The notes under the pieces: generated by a model | Told to the model about the DNA's origin: nothing | Databases searched by the model: none | The model's input: the letters and a program-made list of their open reading frames with translations, nothing else | In this document: one piece after another, positions 10,732-18,900 of the stretch | Numbering within the stretch: the first letter of the stretch is position 1 | How the letters are laid out: each line of letters opens with the position of its first letter | Translations under genes and position numbers: made by a program | Origin: Ilumatobacter coccineus | GTDB taxonomy: Bacteria; Actinomycetota; Acidimicrobiia; Acidimicrobiales; Ilumatobacteraceae | NCBI GenBank assembly: GCA_002748455.1 | Contig: PDSL01000040.1 | Coordinates: 1-45,433, forward strand | Length of the DNA stretch: 45,433 bases | Direction: 5' to 3'

Positions 10732-11813
10732 GCAAGCAGAGCACCGAGCAGGCGGGCGATCAGGTCGACCCGCTCCACCATGGTGTCGACCTCAACAAAC
10801 TCATGATCGGCGTGGGCTCCACCACCGATCGCTCCCAACCCATCGAGGGTGGGCACCCCGATCGCTGCGGTGAAATTCCCATCGCTGGCACCGCCGACAA
10901 CCCGGGTGTCCAGGTCGGGAGCTACTTCGGTGAGCACCGGCATAAGGGCTTGCGATGCCGATGGTGGCATCGGGGGCCGCTTGATCGTGCCGGTCACCGT
11001 GATCGTCACCTCAGGATCGACCGGGGTGAGCTCATACATCGCCGTCTCGATCCGCACCCCTTCGTCGGGATCGAGGACCCGGGCATCAACCCGGATTCGA
11101 GCTTCGGCGGGGACCACGTTCTCAGCGGTCCCGGCGGTGGCCATGGTGGGGGTCACCGTGGTCTCTCGCTCGGGATCAGCCAGATCAGCGATACGCAACA
11201 CCTGGTGAGCTGCTTCGATCAGGGCATTGACCCCCGCTTCGGGTTCGAGTCCCGCATGGGAAGCCCGACCGGTGATGGTGACCTCGAAGGTACCGACCCC
11301 TTTGCGGCCGGTCTTGACCGCGCCACCGGGTGCGCTCGGCTCCAACACCAGGACCGCCCCGCACGCTGCGGCACGCTCTTCAAGGAGCTGACGTGAAGCG
11401 TGGGAGCCGATCTCTTCATCGGCGGTGAACAACATCTCAATTGCCGATGCATCATCGAGTGAGGCCACCGCGTGAAGGGCTTGCACAATGCCCGCTTTCA
11501 TGTCGAACACCCCAGGCCCGGTGGCCTTACCGTCGGCGACCGCAAAGGGCCGATCGGCCAGGGTGCCGAGGGGGAAGACGGTGTCGTGGTGACCGAGGAT
11601 CAAGACCTTCTTGGCTGCTGGGTCATCGCTGCCTTGCCACCACACGTGGGGACCGTTTGCGCTCTCGACGATCGCTGGTCGTCGGCCGGTGCGCTCCTCG
11701 ATCAGGTCGGCGAGGTTGGCTGCCGAACTAGCCAGGGCATCAAGGGCCAATGAGGGCGATTCGACATCGACCAGACAGCGCAGATCGTCGAGCAAGAGAT
11801 CAAGGTCAGCCAT
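10728..11813 (-). CDS. M20-family metallopeptidase, carboxypeptidase G2-like
   Basis: A di-zinc exopeptidase or deacylase that probably removes a C-terminal amino acid or an N-acyl group. Along 361 residues: LGHHDTVFPLG (H75, D77), GPGVFDMKAG (bridging D104), TADEEIGS (general base E133, ligand E134), GRASHAGLEPEAGVNA opening the dimerisation domain, GGASDGNFTAA and GGGAHADHE near the C-terminus with the last His ligand. The ligand set is complete, so it should be active. There is no signal peptide, and the start ATG 11813 is fixed by a TACTAT hexamer 6 nt upstream. Within M20 it resembles CPG2 and glutamate carboxypeptidases more than DapE or ArgE. Despite argG nearby I would not call it argE. 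Confidence 0.88.
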   Translation of the reverse strand: MADLDLLLDDLRCLVDVESPSLALDALASSAANLADLIEERTGRRPAIVESANGPHVWWQGSDDPAAKKVLILGHHDTVFPLGTLADRPFAVADGKATGPGVFDMKAGIVQALHAVASLDDASAIEMLFTADEEIGSHASRQLLEERAAACGAVLVLEPSAPGGAVKTGRKGVGTFEVTITGRASHAGLEPEAGVNALIEAAHQVLRIADLADPERETTVTPTMATAGTAENVVPAEARIRVDARVLDPDEGVRIETAMYELTPVDPEVTITVTGTIKRPPMPPSASQALMPVLTEVAPDLDTRVVGGASDGNFTAAIGVPTLDGLGAIGGGAHADHEFVEVDTMVERVDLIARLLGALLA

Positions 11814-11819
11814 AGGCCG

Positions 11820-11825
11820 ATAGTA
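11820..11825 (-). promoter_or_regulatory. Leaderless -10 of the M20 peptidase gene
   Basis: TACTAT on the minus strand, 6 nt before ATG 11813. Confidence 0.5.
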
Positions 11826-11893
11826 CCCGGCCGCCCCGATCCCCTCAGAGCGGTCGGGGTGGCACAGCCTCGGAATCGGGCGAGAATGGCTGA

Positions 11894-12655
11894 GTGGGAT
11901 ACCGCGATCGAACCCAAGATGCTGCCACCCGGTGGGCGATGCGGCTCTTCACTCGGCTTGGGCCAACCGCGACCGCTCGCATCACCCGCACCATGCTGTC
12001 GGCGATCGATGAGGTGTCTGCCAATCGGTGGGAAGCGGCCAAGGCCCGAGCCGCGGCCCTTCCCGGTGATCTCCGCCCCGACAAGATCAAGGCCCTAACC
12101 GCTGCATTTTCACGTGAACTCGGCGCTGCTGGCGCGGCAGCGGGGGCTGCGGCAGCTGCACCTGCCGTGGGCACCACCGCCACCCTGGTGGCCACCCTGG
12201 CTGAACTGGCCTGGTTTACCGGTCGGGCCGGTGATCTGGTCTTGACCATGGCCGCCCTCCACGGCCGATCCGATCCCACCGTCGATGAACGTCGCGCCTG
12301 GGTGCTGGCGGTCTTGATCTATGGCAGTTCAGCGCGAGATGAGCTCTCGCGAGCCCTCAACTCAGCCAGTACCGGGGTCACCGTGGCTGCGGACGACCGG
12401 ATTCCGGTAGCCACCATTCAGGCCACGAATCGACTCATGTCTCGGGCACTGGCTCGCCGCTATGGCACTCGTCGTGGCTTAGCGGCGCTCGGACGCCTGA
12501 TCCCGATCGGAATCGGAGCTGCGATCGGTGGCACCACCAATTACCTCACCATCCGCCATCTAGCTGACCACGCTGACCGGTTCTTTACCCGTCTGCCCTA
12601 TTCGGCGATCGATACCCGCTCGACCGATATCACCGATCACCAGCTCTCGTCCTAG
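11894..12655 (+). CDS. EcsC-like protein of unknown function
   Basis: This resembles EcsC-domain proteins, whose molecular role is unclear. The 253 residues are mostly helical: an N-terminal amphipathic part (RWAMRLFTRLGPTATARITR), an Ala/Gly-rich hydrophobic hairpin near 117-150 (GAAGAAAGAAAAAPAVGTT), a second hydrophobic helix and a Gly-rich segment, IPIGIGAAIGGTTNYL, near the end. Such hairpins suggest peripheral membrane association. The GTG start at 11894 is weak: no leaderless hexamer or Shine-Dalgarno is visible, and an ATG at 11886 in another frame opens a short, protein-like MAEWDTAIEPKM, so a frameshift near the N-terminus is possible. The stop TAG at 12653-12655 overlaps the tail of the convergent kinase frame by about 96 bp. 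Confidence 0.7.
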   Translation: MGYRDRTQDAATRWAMRLFTRLGPTATARITRTMLSAIDEVSANRWEAAKARAAALPGDLRPDKIKALTAAFSRELGAAGAAAGAAAAAPAVGTTATLVATLAELAWFTGRAGDLVLTMAALHGRSDPTVDERRAWVLAVLIYGSSARDELSRALNSASTGVTVAADDRIPVATIQATNRLMSRALARRYGTRRGLAALGRLIPIGIGAAIGGTTNYLTIRHLADHADRFFTRLPYSAIDTRSTDITDHQLSS

Positions 12656-13462
12656 ACCTCGAACGAGCTCACCAAGAGAGATTGAGGTAGCGCACCCATA
12701 CCCGTGGGCCTGCCACCAGGCCAGCACCGCAGCATCAAAGGTGTCGCCAGCGCCAACCGTGTCGATCACCTCGACCGGAGCCATCTCGATGGTCCGGGTG
12801 CCAGTGGGGGTGATGATCGTGACCGGATCGGCTCCGGCAGTCACGATCACCGCTGCGGCTCCCCAGTTGAGCAGGTCGCTCGCTGTTGACCGGTCACCAC
12901 CGAGGGCAACCAGATCATCGGTACTGATCTTGACCAGATCGGTGTGGCTGACCACGCGGCGGAGGCGGCGACGATAGGTCTCAGCATCGGTGATCGCTGC
13001 CGGTCTCACATTGAGATCGACCATCACCATCACCTCATCGGCAAGGTCGGCTACTGCTGTCTCGATCGCAGCGGCCAGCGGTTCGACCACCAGGCTGAGC
13101 CCACCGGTGAAGATGATCTGGTCAGCGCCAGACATGGGGATCGTTGACATCGCCCCAACCGAGGTCTGGTCAAGATCAAAGCGATAGGTTGCCGACCCGT
13201 CAAGGTCGAGCAGGGCTGTTGCGGTGGTGGTCGGCGCGGCGACCCGAACAACCCGAGATCGATCAACACCATCGGCAGCGAGACGGGACATGATCCGATC
13301 ACCGTCAACATCATCGGAGACCGCTCCAACAAATCCCGCGGTGGCGCCAAGACGACCCAGCGCACAGGCGGTGGTGAACGGTCCGCCGCCCAGAATCGAG
13401 TCGACGGTGCCATCGGCAGCAACGATGCGATCGACTAGGGCTTCTCCCCACACCGTGATCAT
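12560..13462 (-). CDS. PfkB-family sugar kinase (fructokinase-like) with abnormal C-terminus
   Basis: A ribokinase-fold enzyme that probably phosphorylates a sugar with ATP. MITVWGEALVDRIV opens the fold, GGGPFTTACALGRLGA binds substrate (about 24-39), VDLNVRPAAI is in the middle and the catalytic anion-hole/base motif DTVGAGDTFDAAVL is intact. About 15 residues later similarity stops. The usual final helix with a TCxRxGAxPP-like segment is absent, and the last 35 or so residues (RELVIGDIGRAGID...) are antisense to EcsC codons. The ATG at 13462 has an AGGG 6 nt upstream; the frame is open to ATG 13543 but the extra residues do not look conserved. Either the gene has lost its end or it uses an overlapping tail. 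Activity is uncertain. Confidence 0.75.
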   Translation of the reverse strand: MITVWGEALVDRIVAADGTVDSILGGGPFTTACALGRLGATAGFVGAVSDDVDGDRIMSRLAADGVDRSRVVRVAAPTTTATALLDLDGSATYRFDLDQTSVGAMSTIPMSGADQIIFTGGLSLVVEPLAAAIETAVADLADEVMVMVDLNVRPAAITDAETYRRRLRRVVSHTDLVKISTDDLVALGGDRSTASDLLNWGAAAVIVTAGADPVTIITPTGTRTIEMAPVEVIDTVGAGDTFDAAVLAWWQAHGYGCATSISLGELVRGLGRELVIGDIGRAGIDRRIGQTGKEPVSVVS

Positions 13463-13608
13463 CGGCACCCTCGGTGGCTGGTCGGTGTTCACAAAACCGC
13501 CATCACGAGCGCTGCCGCCAACGGGGTGATGTGATGCTGACATAACACCTCGACGATTTTTTGATGCTTTGTGATGGTTGGCTTTCTTGATTCGCGGCGC
13601 TGACGATC

Positions 13609-13614
13609 TAGAGT
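13609..13614 (+). promoter_or_regulatory. Leaderless -10 of the DtxR-family gene
   Basis: TAGAGT, 6 nt before ATG 13621. Confidence 0.5.
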
Positions 13615-13620
13615 CGGGGT

Positions 13621-14280
13621 ATGCCTGCTGCCGATGGATACCACCCTGCGTTTGAAGAATACTGCATCGCGATCTGGGAACTCGACGAGAGCGGCGTCGA
13701 AGTCATCCAAGCCCGAATAGCCGAACGACTCCAAATCAGCCGACCTGCGGTCAGCGAGATGGTCAGACGAATGGAAGCTGAAGGCCTCGTCATTCTCGGT
13801 GATGTGATCTCATTGACCGAACAAGGCCTCGTCCTGGCTCGCCGAGTGGTGCGACGCCATCGTCTGGCTGAACGGTTCCTGACCGACATCTTGGGACTGT
13901 CCTGGGCCGATGCTCACCATGAAGCCGGCAAATGGGAGCACGTCCTCAGCGACCAGGTCGAAGAAGCGATGAACCGGGTGCTCGATCATCCGACCACCTG
14001 CCCCCACGGCAATCCGATTCCGGGCTCCGACTATGTCGAACCCGAGCTGGTTGCCCTGTCAAGTCGACAGATCGGTGATTCATTTACCATCCATCGCATT
14101 CCTGAAGAGCTCGAGTTCACGCCTGGCCTGCTCGAGTTCTTGGAGTCAGCTGCACTCCTTCCGGGTGCGACCGGTGTGGTCACCGCCATGTCTCCCGATG
14201 GCACGATGACGATCCAGGTCGACGATCGCCATATCGGGATCGGTTCTCATGCCAGCGGTCGCATCATGGTGGCCAGCTAG
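13621..14280 (+). CDS. DtxR/IdeR-family metal-dependent transcriptional regulator
   Basis: Probably a repressor that binds DNA when loaded with Fe(II) or Mn(II). The 219 residues comprise a winged HTH (about 8-66, with ARIAERLQISRPAVSEMVRRME), a dimerisation and metal-binding domain (about 67-140) and a FeoA/SH3-like C-terminal domain (about 150-219). Candidate ligands match the family: H80 and E84 in RRHRLAERFL, H99/H100 in DAHHEAGKWEH, E106 and H107, and C127 with H129 in TTCPHGNPIPG. CPHGNPIP is a hallmark of the family. The presence of the Cys ligand and the SH3 domain favours iron (IdeR/DtxR) over the shorter MntR. No iron-uptake gene or classical 19-bp iron box is visible next to it. 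Confidence 0.9.
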   Translation: MPAADGYHPAFEEYCIAIWELDESGVEVIQARIAERLQISRPAVSEMVRRMEAEGLVILGDVISLTEQGLVLARRVVRRHRLAERFLTDILGLSWADAHHEAGKWEHVLSDQVEEAMNRVLDHPTTCPHGNPIPGSDYVEPELVALSSRQIGDSFTIHRIPEELEFTPGLLEFLESAALLPGATGVVTAMSPDGTMTIQVDDRHIGIGSHASGRIMVAS

Positions 14281-14301
14281 GCCCCATCCATACCGTTACG
14301 G

Positions 14302-16428
14302 TCACATCATCGCGTCGGGCAGGCCGTCGTGATGAACGACCGAAAGGCGCTGAGTGCTCCGCGTCAGGGCTACATAGAGCAATCGAAGCCCGTTGGTGCT
14401 CGATGCCACGATCTCCGACGGCTCAACCACGATGACTGCATCGATTTCGAGCCCCTTGACCACACTGACCGGTACCACGGTGAGAAGCTGATCGAGACCG
14501 GTTGTGGTCACTCGACCGTGGTCCACGCCAGCCCTGGTCAGATCTGCTGACAAGGCATCGCAACGGGCATCATCGGCGACGACCGCAATGCTCAAGTCGG
14601 GCGCCTGAGCACGAAGCTGCTCAACTTCAGCGATGACCCCTTCAGCCAGGTTGTCGACCTGAGCGATATGTGGTTCGGCATCGCCAAGTCGAACCGAGGT
14701 GGGCTCAGCCAGTCCCGGAGTGGCAGCGTTCATCACCTTGTTGGCGATCTCCATGATCTGGGCGGGAATGCGGTACCCGACGCTCAATCCCACCTTCCGC
14801 GCTTGCTTGCGATCGGGCAAGAATCTCAAGACATCGTCCCAGCGACGAGGCGGGATCACCCCGGTCGCCTGGGCGATATCACCCACCACGGTCATCGATC
14901 CGCTGAGTGACCGGCGAGCGACCATCTTGAGCTGCATCGGTGAGAGATCCTGGGCCTCGTCGACCACGATGTGGCCATAGGTACGAATCTCGTCAGCTTC
15001 GTCCACCGTGCCGTTCTTGGTGGGCAATGGTCCAAGCGCTTCGAAGGCATCATCGAGCAGGGCGGCATCAGCACTGCTCCACTTGACCTCATCAACCGAC
15101 ACCGAGCGAGGTCGATAGAGCGCCTGAGCTTCGTCCTCGTGGAGTATCCGATGGGTCGCCAGGCGGATCAAGGCGGTCGATCCAAACAGGTCGTGAAGCA
15201 GTTCAGCTGGGGTGAGCAGGGGCCACATCCACTCGAACACCGAGCGCACCTCATAGATGCGGCGCACCTCGTCGCGGACCTCATCAGCGGAAACCTCGCC
15301 GCTCTTCCACGAATCGGCCAAGGCGGAATAGACCTCGGTGTCAACCCATCGCCGCGCCGAGTTGTGTCGCCGAAACCGTCGGCGAGCTTGTTTGACGATG
15401 CGCGCCGATTCGTCGACCGACAGCTTGAGATAGCCCGAACGGAACGGGATCACCAGATCCTCTCGGATCGGACGTTCACGGTCGCGGATCGCCTGATCGA
15501 TGACCGCGCTCATCCGGGAATCTCCCTTGACCCGTTGAGCAAACTCCGAATCGGGATCGGCATCGCGGTGCGCAAAGGTGACCCCCGGAACGAGGTCGGC
15601 CAAGACCACCTGGTCGATACCGGCCTCACCGAGCGAGGGCAAGACCTGTTCGATATAGCGCAGGAACACCCGGTTGGGCCCGACGACGAGGACACCCTGG
15701 TCTTCAAGCGGGAACCGGTGGGTGTAGAGCAAATACGCCGCCCGATGGAGGGCAACCACGGTTTTGCCGGTTCCGGGACCGCCCTGGACGACCAGCACCC
15801 CAGCTTGGGGCGAGCGGATGATCTCGTCTTGCTCAGCCTGGATTGTGGCCACGATGTCACCAAGCGATCCCGTACGACTGCGTTCGAGTGCCGCCATCAG
15901 GGTGCTGTAGCCGCGGAGTCCGACCGATTCGGCCAGTCCGTCATCGTGGCCGACCCCGAGATGGCCTTCGCCGAACAGTTCATCTTCGATGCCCAGGAGC
16001 TGGCGACCGTCAACAGCAAAGTGGCGCCGTCGGGCGAGCCCCATCGGTTCGCGTCCGGTGGCGCGATAGAAGGGTTCGGCAACCGGCGCCCGCCAATCGA
16101 TCACGATCGGATTGGCATCGTCGTCAGCAACCGCCAGTCGACCGATATGGAACGAGTACTCAGCACGGTCATCGTCGCTGGCTTGGCCCGGATCACGATC
16201 GATGCGCCCAAATACGAGTGAAGCGGTTCCCAAATCAAGATCGGCAAGCCGCTTGATCAGGGCTTCGTCGAAGGCATTGCGTTCAAAGCGCGCCTGGAAG
16301 GTCCCACCCAAATCGGCTTCGTTGAGGGTGCGCAGCTTCCAGGCCGCTTCGCGGGTGCGCTCCAAACAGTCATAGGCGTGATCGATATAGGACTGTTCAG
16401 CGTCAAGATCCGGGTGCAGAGCTGTCAT
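14302..16428 (-). CDS. HelD/HelR-like RNA polymerase-associated superfamily 1 helicase
   Basis: A UvrD-like ATPase of the HelD type, which removes stalled RNA polymerase from nucleic acid and in some actinobacteria contributes to rifampicin tolerance. The 708 residues begin with a coiled-coil-like arm (about 1-75), followed by VIDWRAPVAEPFYRA (about 109-123), a signature of the family, and Walker A GGPGTGKT (216-223). The inserted non-helicase region is followed by Walker B IVVDEAQDLSPMQ (about 488-500). C-terminal motifs include VGDIAQATG, GLSVGYRIP, SVVKGLEIDAVIV and LLYVALTRSTQRL. All ATPase motifs are intact. Its upstream gap is shared with the divergent pseudo-sortase gene. Class-level assignment (HelR) is inferred from the actinobacterial context. 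Confidence 0.9.
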   Translation of the reverse strand: MTALHPDLDAEQSYIDHAYDCLERTREAAWKLRTLNEADLGGTFQARFERNAFDEALIKRLADLDLGTASLVFGRIDRDPGQASDDDRAEYSFHIGRLAVADDDANPIVIDWRAPVAEPFYRATGREPMGLARRRHFAVDGRQLLGIEDELFGEGHLGVGHDDGLAESVGLRGYSTLMAALERSRTGSLGDIVATIQAEQDEIIRSPQAGVLVVQGGPGTGKTVVALHRAAYLLYTHRFPLEDQGVLVVGPNRVFLRYIEQVLPSLGEAGIDQVVLADLVPGVTFAHRDADPDSEFAQRVKGDSRMSAVIDQAIRDRERPIREDLVIPFRSGYLKLSVDESARIVKQARRRFRRHNSARRWVDTEVYSALADSWKSGEVSADEVRDEVRRIYEVRSVFEWMWPLLTPAELLHDLFGSTALIRLATHRILHEDEAQALYRPRSVSVDEVKWSSADAALLDDAFEALGPLPTKNGTVDEADEIRTYGHIVVDEAQDLSPMQLKMVARRSLSGSMTVVGDIAQATGVIPPRRWDDVLRFLPDRKQARKVGLSVGYRIPAQIMEIANKVMNAATPGLAEPTSVRLGDAEPHIAQVDNLAEGVIAEVEQLRAQAPDLSIAVVADDARCDALSADLTRAGVDHGRVTTTGLDQLLTVVPVSVVKGLEIDAVIVVEPSEIVASSTNGLRLLYVALTRSTQRLSVVHHDGLPDAMM

Positions 16429-16696
16429 CGAATGTGAAAACCAAGAGCAGGAAAAGGGGGACTACCCAGCGATATAGGGCCGATCTACCCTAGCGCTCGC
16501 GCTCACATCCTCCTCCGACACGCGTGTCACAACGCTGTCCACGATGATCAATCTGGTTGAATTCACCCGATCGTCCTCGCTCCTCGCACCCGATCGAACC
16601 AGAGATCGCGCCGTGTCGGCATGTCCGCGGGAACGTCGGTGACCAGCGAGCGGCGACTAGCGTTGTTGACACCATTCGACCATCTTGTTTGAGTTC
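16429..16696. other. Divergent intergenic region between helD-like and pseudo-sortase genes
   Basis: This 268-bp gap has no convincing gene. It holds a 12-bp perfect palindrome, GACACGCGTGTC, at 16517-16528. On the minus strand there is TAGGGT near 16490, a candidate -10 for the helicase gene with a leader of about 55 nt. Near 16665 TTGACA occurs in front of the lipoprotein gene, but without a matching -10. It is more spacious than almost any other gap here, which suggests regulation. Confidence 0.4.
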
Positions 16697-17323
16697 ATGA
16701 ATCTTCGTCTTGTTGCCCCTGTGATCGCGATCCTTGCCCTGATCACGGCCTGTGATCCATCGACCATCGTTCCCAACGATGAACCTGATCGTCTCCCTCC
16801 GATCACGATCGCTCCAACCACCACCGGTACTCGATTGACAGTTCCTACGCCCTCGACCACGTCTGCACCTGACGTGTCGACCTCGGTGGTCGACACGACC
16901 ACCACGACGACCACCCTGGCTCCCCTCACGGTCGAAGGCCCGGTCGGGGCACTGGTGATCCCAACGCTCGGGATCACCGCTGCGGTCATGGAGGGAGTCA
17001 GCGATGCCAGCCTGGCGGCCGGAGTTGGCCACCTGTCTGGCACGGCCTATCCCGGCGAGGCCGGCAATATGGTGATCGGGGGCAGCAGTATCAGCAATAC
17101 CAAGGTGTTTGCCCAACTTGATCGGGTTCCCACCGGCGAGTCGATCACCCTGCGCTTCCAAGGCCAGGACTACACCTACCGAGTCAGTTCGGTGGTGGTC
17201 ACCGATGCTGGTGATCCCTGGGTGGCCGCCCCGACCGCCATCCCCAGCTTGACCTTGTTCACCTCGCTCCCATCGGCCCCCGACACCTTGGTGATCGCCG
17301 TTCGGGCCGAGCTCATCCAGTGA
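16697..17323 (+). CDS. Lipoprotein with a catalytically dead sortase-like domain
   Basis: A 208-residue lipoprotein. MNLRLVAPVIAILALITAC is a type II signal peptide ending in a lipobox (LITAC, C19). A Thr/Pro/Ser-rich linker follows (about 36-78) and then a class E/F sortase-like beta-barrel (about 83-206). Family landmarks are recognisable: GHLSGTAYPGEAGNMVIGG, VFAQLDRVPTGESI, FTYRV-like YTYRVSS and IAVRAEL (R203). The catalytic His of the usual AGH motif is S130 (AGC codon) and the Cys of the TLTTC motif is S190 (TCG codon, LFTSLP). The only Cys in the protein is the lipidation site. It should therefore be a binding or structural protein, not a transpeptidase. It overlaps the Lnt gene by GTGA. 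A TTG start at 16685 is possible; ATG gives the better signal peptide. Confidence 0.85.
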   Translation: MNLRLVAPVIAILALITACDPSTIVPNDEPDRLPPITIAPTTTGTRLTVPTPSTTSAPDVSTSVVDTTTTTTTLAPLTVEGPVGALVIPTLGITAAVMEGVSDASLAAGVGHLSGTAYPGEAGNMVIGGSSISNTKVFAQLDRVPTGESITLRFQGQDYTYRVSSVVVTDAGDPWVAAPTAIPSLTLFTSLPSAPDTLVIAVRAELIQ

Positions 17324-18882
17324 TCTTGAGCTCCTCAACTCGCCGTCGTTCCACACTGGCGTGGCTTCTTATCTCAGCAATTGCTGGGGGCCTGATGACC
17401 GCAGCTCTGCCGCCTCGGTCGTGGTGGCCGCTGGCGATCGTGTCGGTGGTGCTCTACGCCCTTGCCACCACCCAGCTGACCCGGCGGCATCAGCAAGCGA
17501 TCGCTGGTGGGGTGTTTGCCCTGGTGTGGTTTGCACCGGCAATGCAGTGGATGTGGTTCCTCACCGCGCCGGGATATGTCGTCGCCATCGTGGTCTTTGC
17601 CAGCTTCCATGCCATCGCTGCCGCTGCTGCTCCATCGGGTCGGTGGTCAACGATCGGTCGACCGGCAGCTCACACCCTGGCTGAAGTGATTCGTCTGAGC
17701 TTTCCCTTCGGGGGTGTTCCCCTGGCCAATGTGGGGCTTACCCAGGTGGGAGGTCCCTTGCTCGCCGTGGCCCGGGTTGGCGGGGTGATCGCCTTGACCT
17801 GGCTGGTGTTCCAGACCGGGTTCTCTCTGGCCGCCATGGTGGAGTCCAAACGAACGACATCATCGCCTGCGGTGACGCCGCGTCTGGCGTTCTCAGCACT
17901 GGGTGTTGTTGTGGTCGTCATCGTGGCCGGGTTGGTGGCACCACGGGGACGTGACCACGCCGATCCACTCACCATCGCCGCTGTCCAAGGTGGCGGCGAA
18001 CAGGGCACCCACGCCCTGGATGTGCCAGCGTCGGAGGTGTTTGCTGCCCATCTGGCGGCCACCTCTACCATCTCACCTAGTGACGGGATCGATGTGGTGG
18101 TATGGCCCGAAAATGGGATCGACGTTAACGATGCTCCCTTCGATGGCAGTTCGGCCTATGACGCCATCACTGCTGAAGCTGACCGCCTTGGGGTGCCCTT
18201 CACGGTGGGCATCACCATCGATTCGGAGTTTTCCCAGCATCCGGTGGATGGCCACTTTGTCAACGCCCAGGTGATCGTGACCCCCACCGGCGAGATCACC
18301 GGGGTGTATGAGAAGGTCAAGATCGTTCCCTTCGGCGAATATGCCCCGTTCCGTGACCAGCTGGCAGCATTGGGCGCCCCGATGGACCTGATCCCACTCG
18401 ATGCCATCCGGGGCCAAGATCCATCGGTGCTCACCCTGCCCGATGGCACCACGATGGGCGTGGTGATCTCGTGGGAGGTGTTTTTCGGCGACCGAGGTCG
18501 AGAAGCTGGCGCCGGGCATCTGATCATCAATCCAACCAATGGGTCGTCCTATACCGGCACCACCTTGCAGAACCAGCAGGTGGCGTCAAGCAAGCTCCGG
18601 GCAGTTGAAAATGGCCGGTGGGTGATCCAGGCATCACCGACGGGCTATTCAGGATTTATCGATCCATCGGGGCGACTGGTCGATCGCTCTGAGATCGGCG
18701 AACGTCGGGTTATGGTGGGCAAGGTCACCCCACGATCGGGTCTCACCTGGTATCGGGCTCTGGGCGATCGGCCCTGGCAGGCTGCAGTGGTGGCCGTGTT
18801 GGCGTGGTCGCTGTGGGCTCATCGACGCCGTGAGTCGACATCGGCGACCGGCTCGGGCGCTGAGCTCTCGACGTGGGCGTGA
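17320..18882 (+). CDS. lnt: Apolipoprotein N-acyltransferase homologue with catalytic Cys replaced by Ser
   Basis: By family this membrane enzyme N-acylates the lipid-modified Cys of lipoproteins. The 520 residues have about six N-terminal membrane helices (to about 205), a nitrilase-like domain (about 215-480) and one C-terminal helix. E264 (PENGID) and K332 (YEKVKIVPFGEY, with E340) align with E. coli E267 and K335 at a constant offset of 3. The position of C387 is S384 in VVISWEVFFGD (TCG, 18469-18471). The protein contains no cysteine at all. NPTNGSSYTGT and SSKLRAVENGRW are otherwise typical. It starts at GTG 17320 inside the stop of the lipoprotein gene, so translation is coupled. It may be a slow Ser-dependent enzyme, or a scaffold that binds lipoproteins. 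Fold certain, activity uncertain. Confidence 0.88.
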   Translation: MILSSSTRRRSTLAWLLISAIAGGLMTAALPPRSWWPLAIVSVVLYALATTQLTRRHQQAIAGGVFALVWFAPAMQWMWFLTAPGYVVAIVVFASFHAIAAAAAPSGRWSTIGRPAAHTLAEVIRLSFPFGGVPLANVGLTQVGGPLLAVARVGGVIALTWLVFQTGFSLAAMVESKRTTSSPAVTPRLAFSALGVVVVVIVAGLVAPRGRDHADPLTIAAVQGGGEQGTHALDVPASEVFAAHLAATSTISPSDGIDVVVWPENGIDVNDAPFDGSSAYDAITAEADRLGVPFTVGITIDSEFSQHPVDGHFVNAQVIVTPTGEITGVYEKVKIVPFGEYAPFRDQLAALGAPMDLIPLDAIRGQDPSVLTLPDGTTMGVVISWEVFFGDRGREAGAGHLIINPTNGSSYTGTTLQNQQVASSKLRAVENGRWVIQASPTGYSGFIDPSGRLVDRSEIGERRVMVGKVTPRSGLTWYRALGDRPWQAAVVAVLAWSLWAHRRRESTSATGSGAELSTWA

Positions 18883-18900
18883 TCTCAGCGTGACCGGGCG

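Noticed and set aside
11859..12098. Short frame with MAEWDTAIEPKM before the EcsC gene
   Set aside because: It could mark a frameshifted N-terminus, but it turns into non-protein-like sequence within 20 codons. It is noted under the EcsC entry only.
14971..16221. 416-codon plus-strand open frame
   Set aside because: It lies opposite the HelD-like helicase, whose Walker motifs are intact.
16505..16516. GGAGGAGG followed directly by ATG TGA on the minus strand upstream of the helicase gene
   Set aside because: A start-stop element is conceivable, but the spacing from the Shine-Dalgarno is too short and it could be chance.
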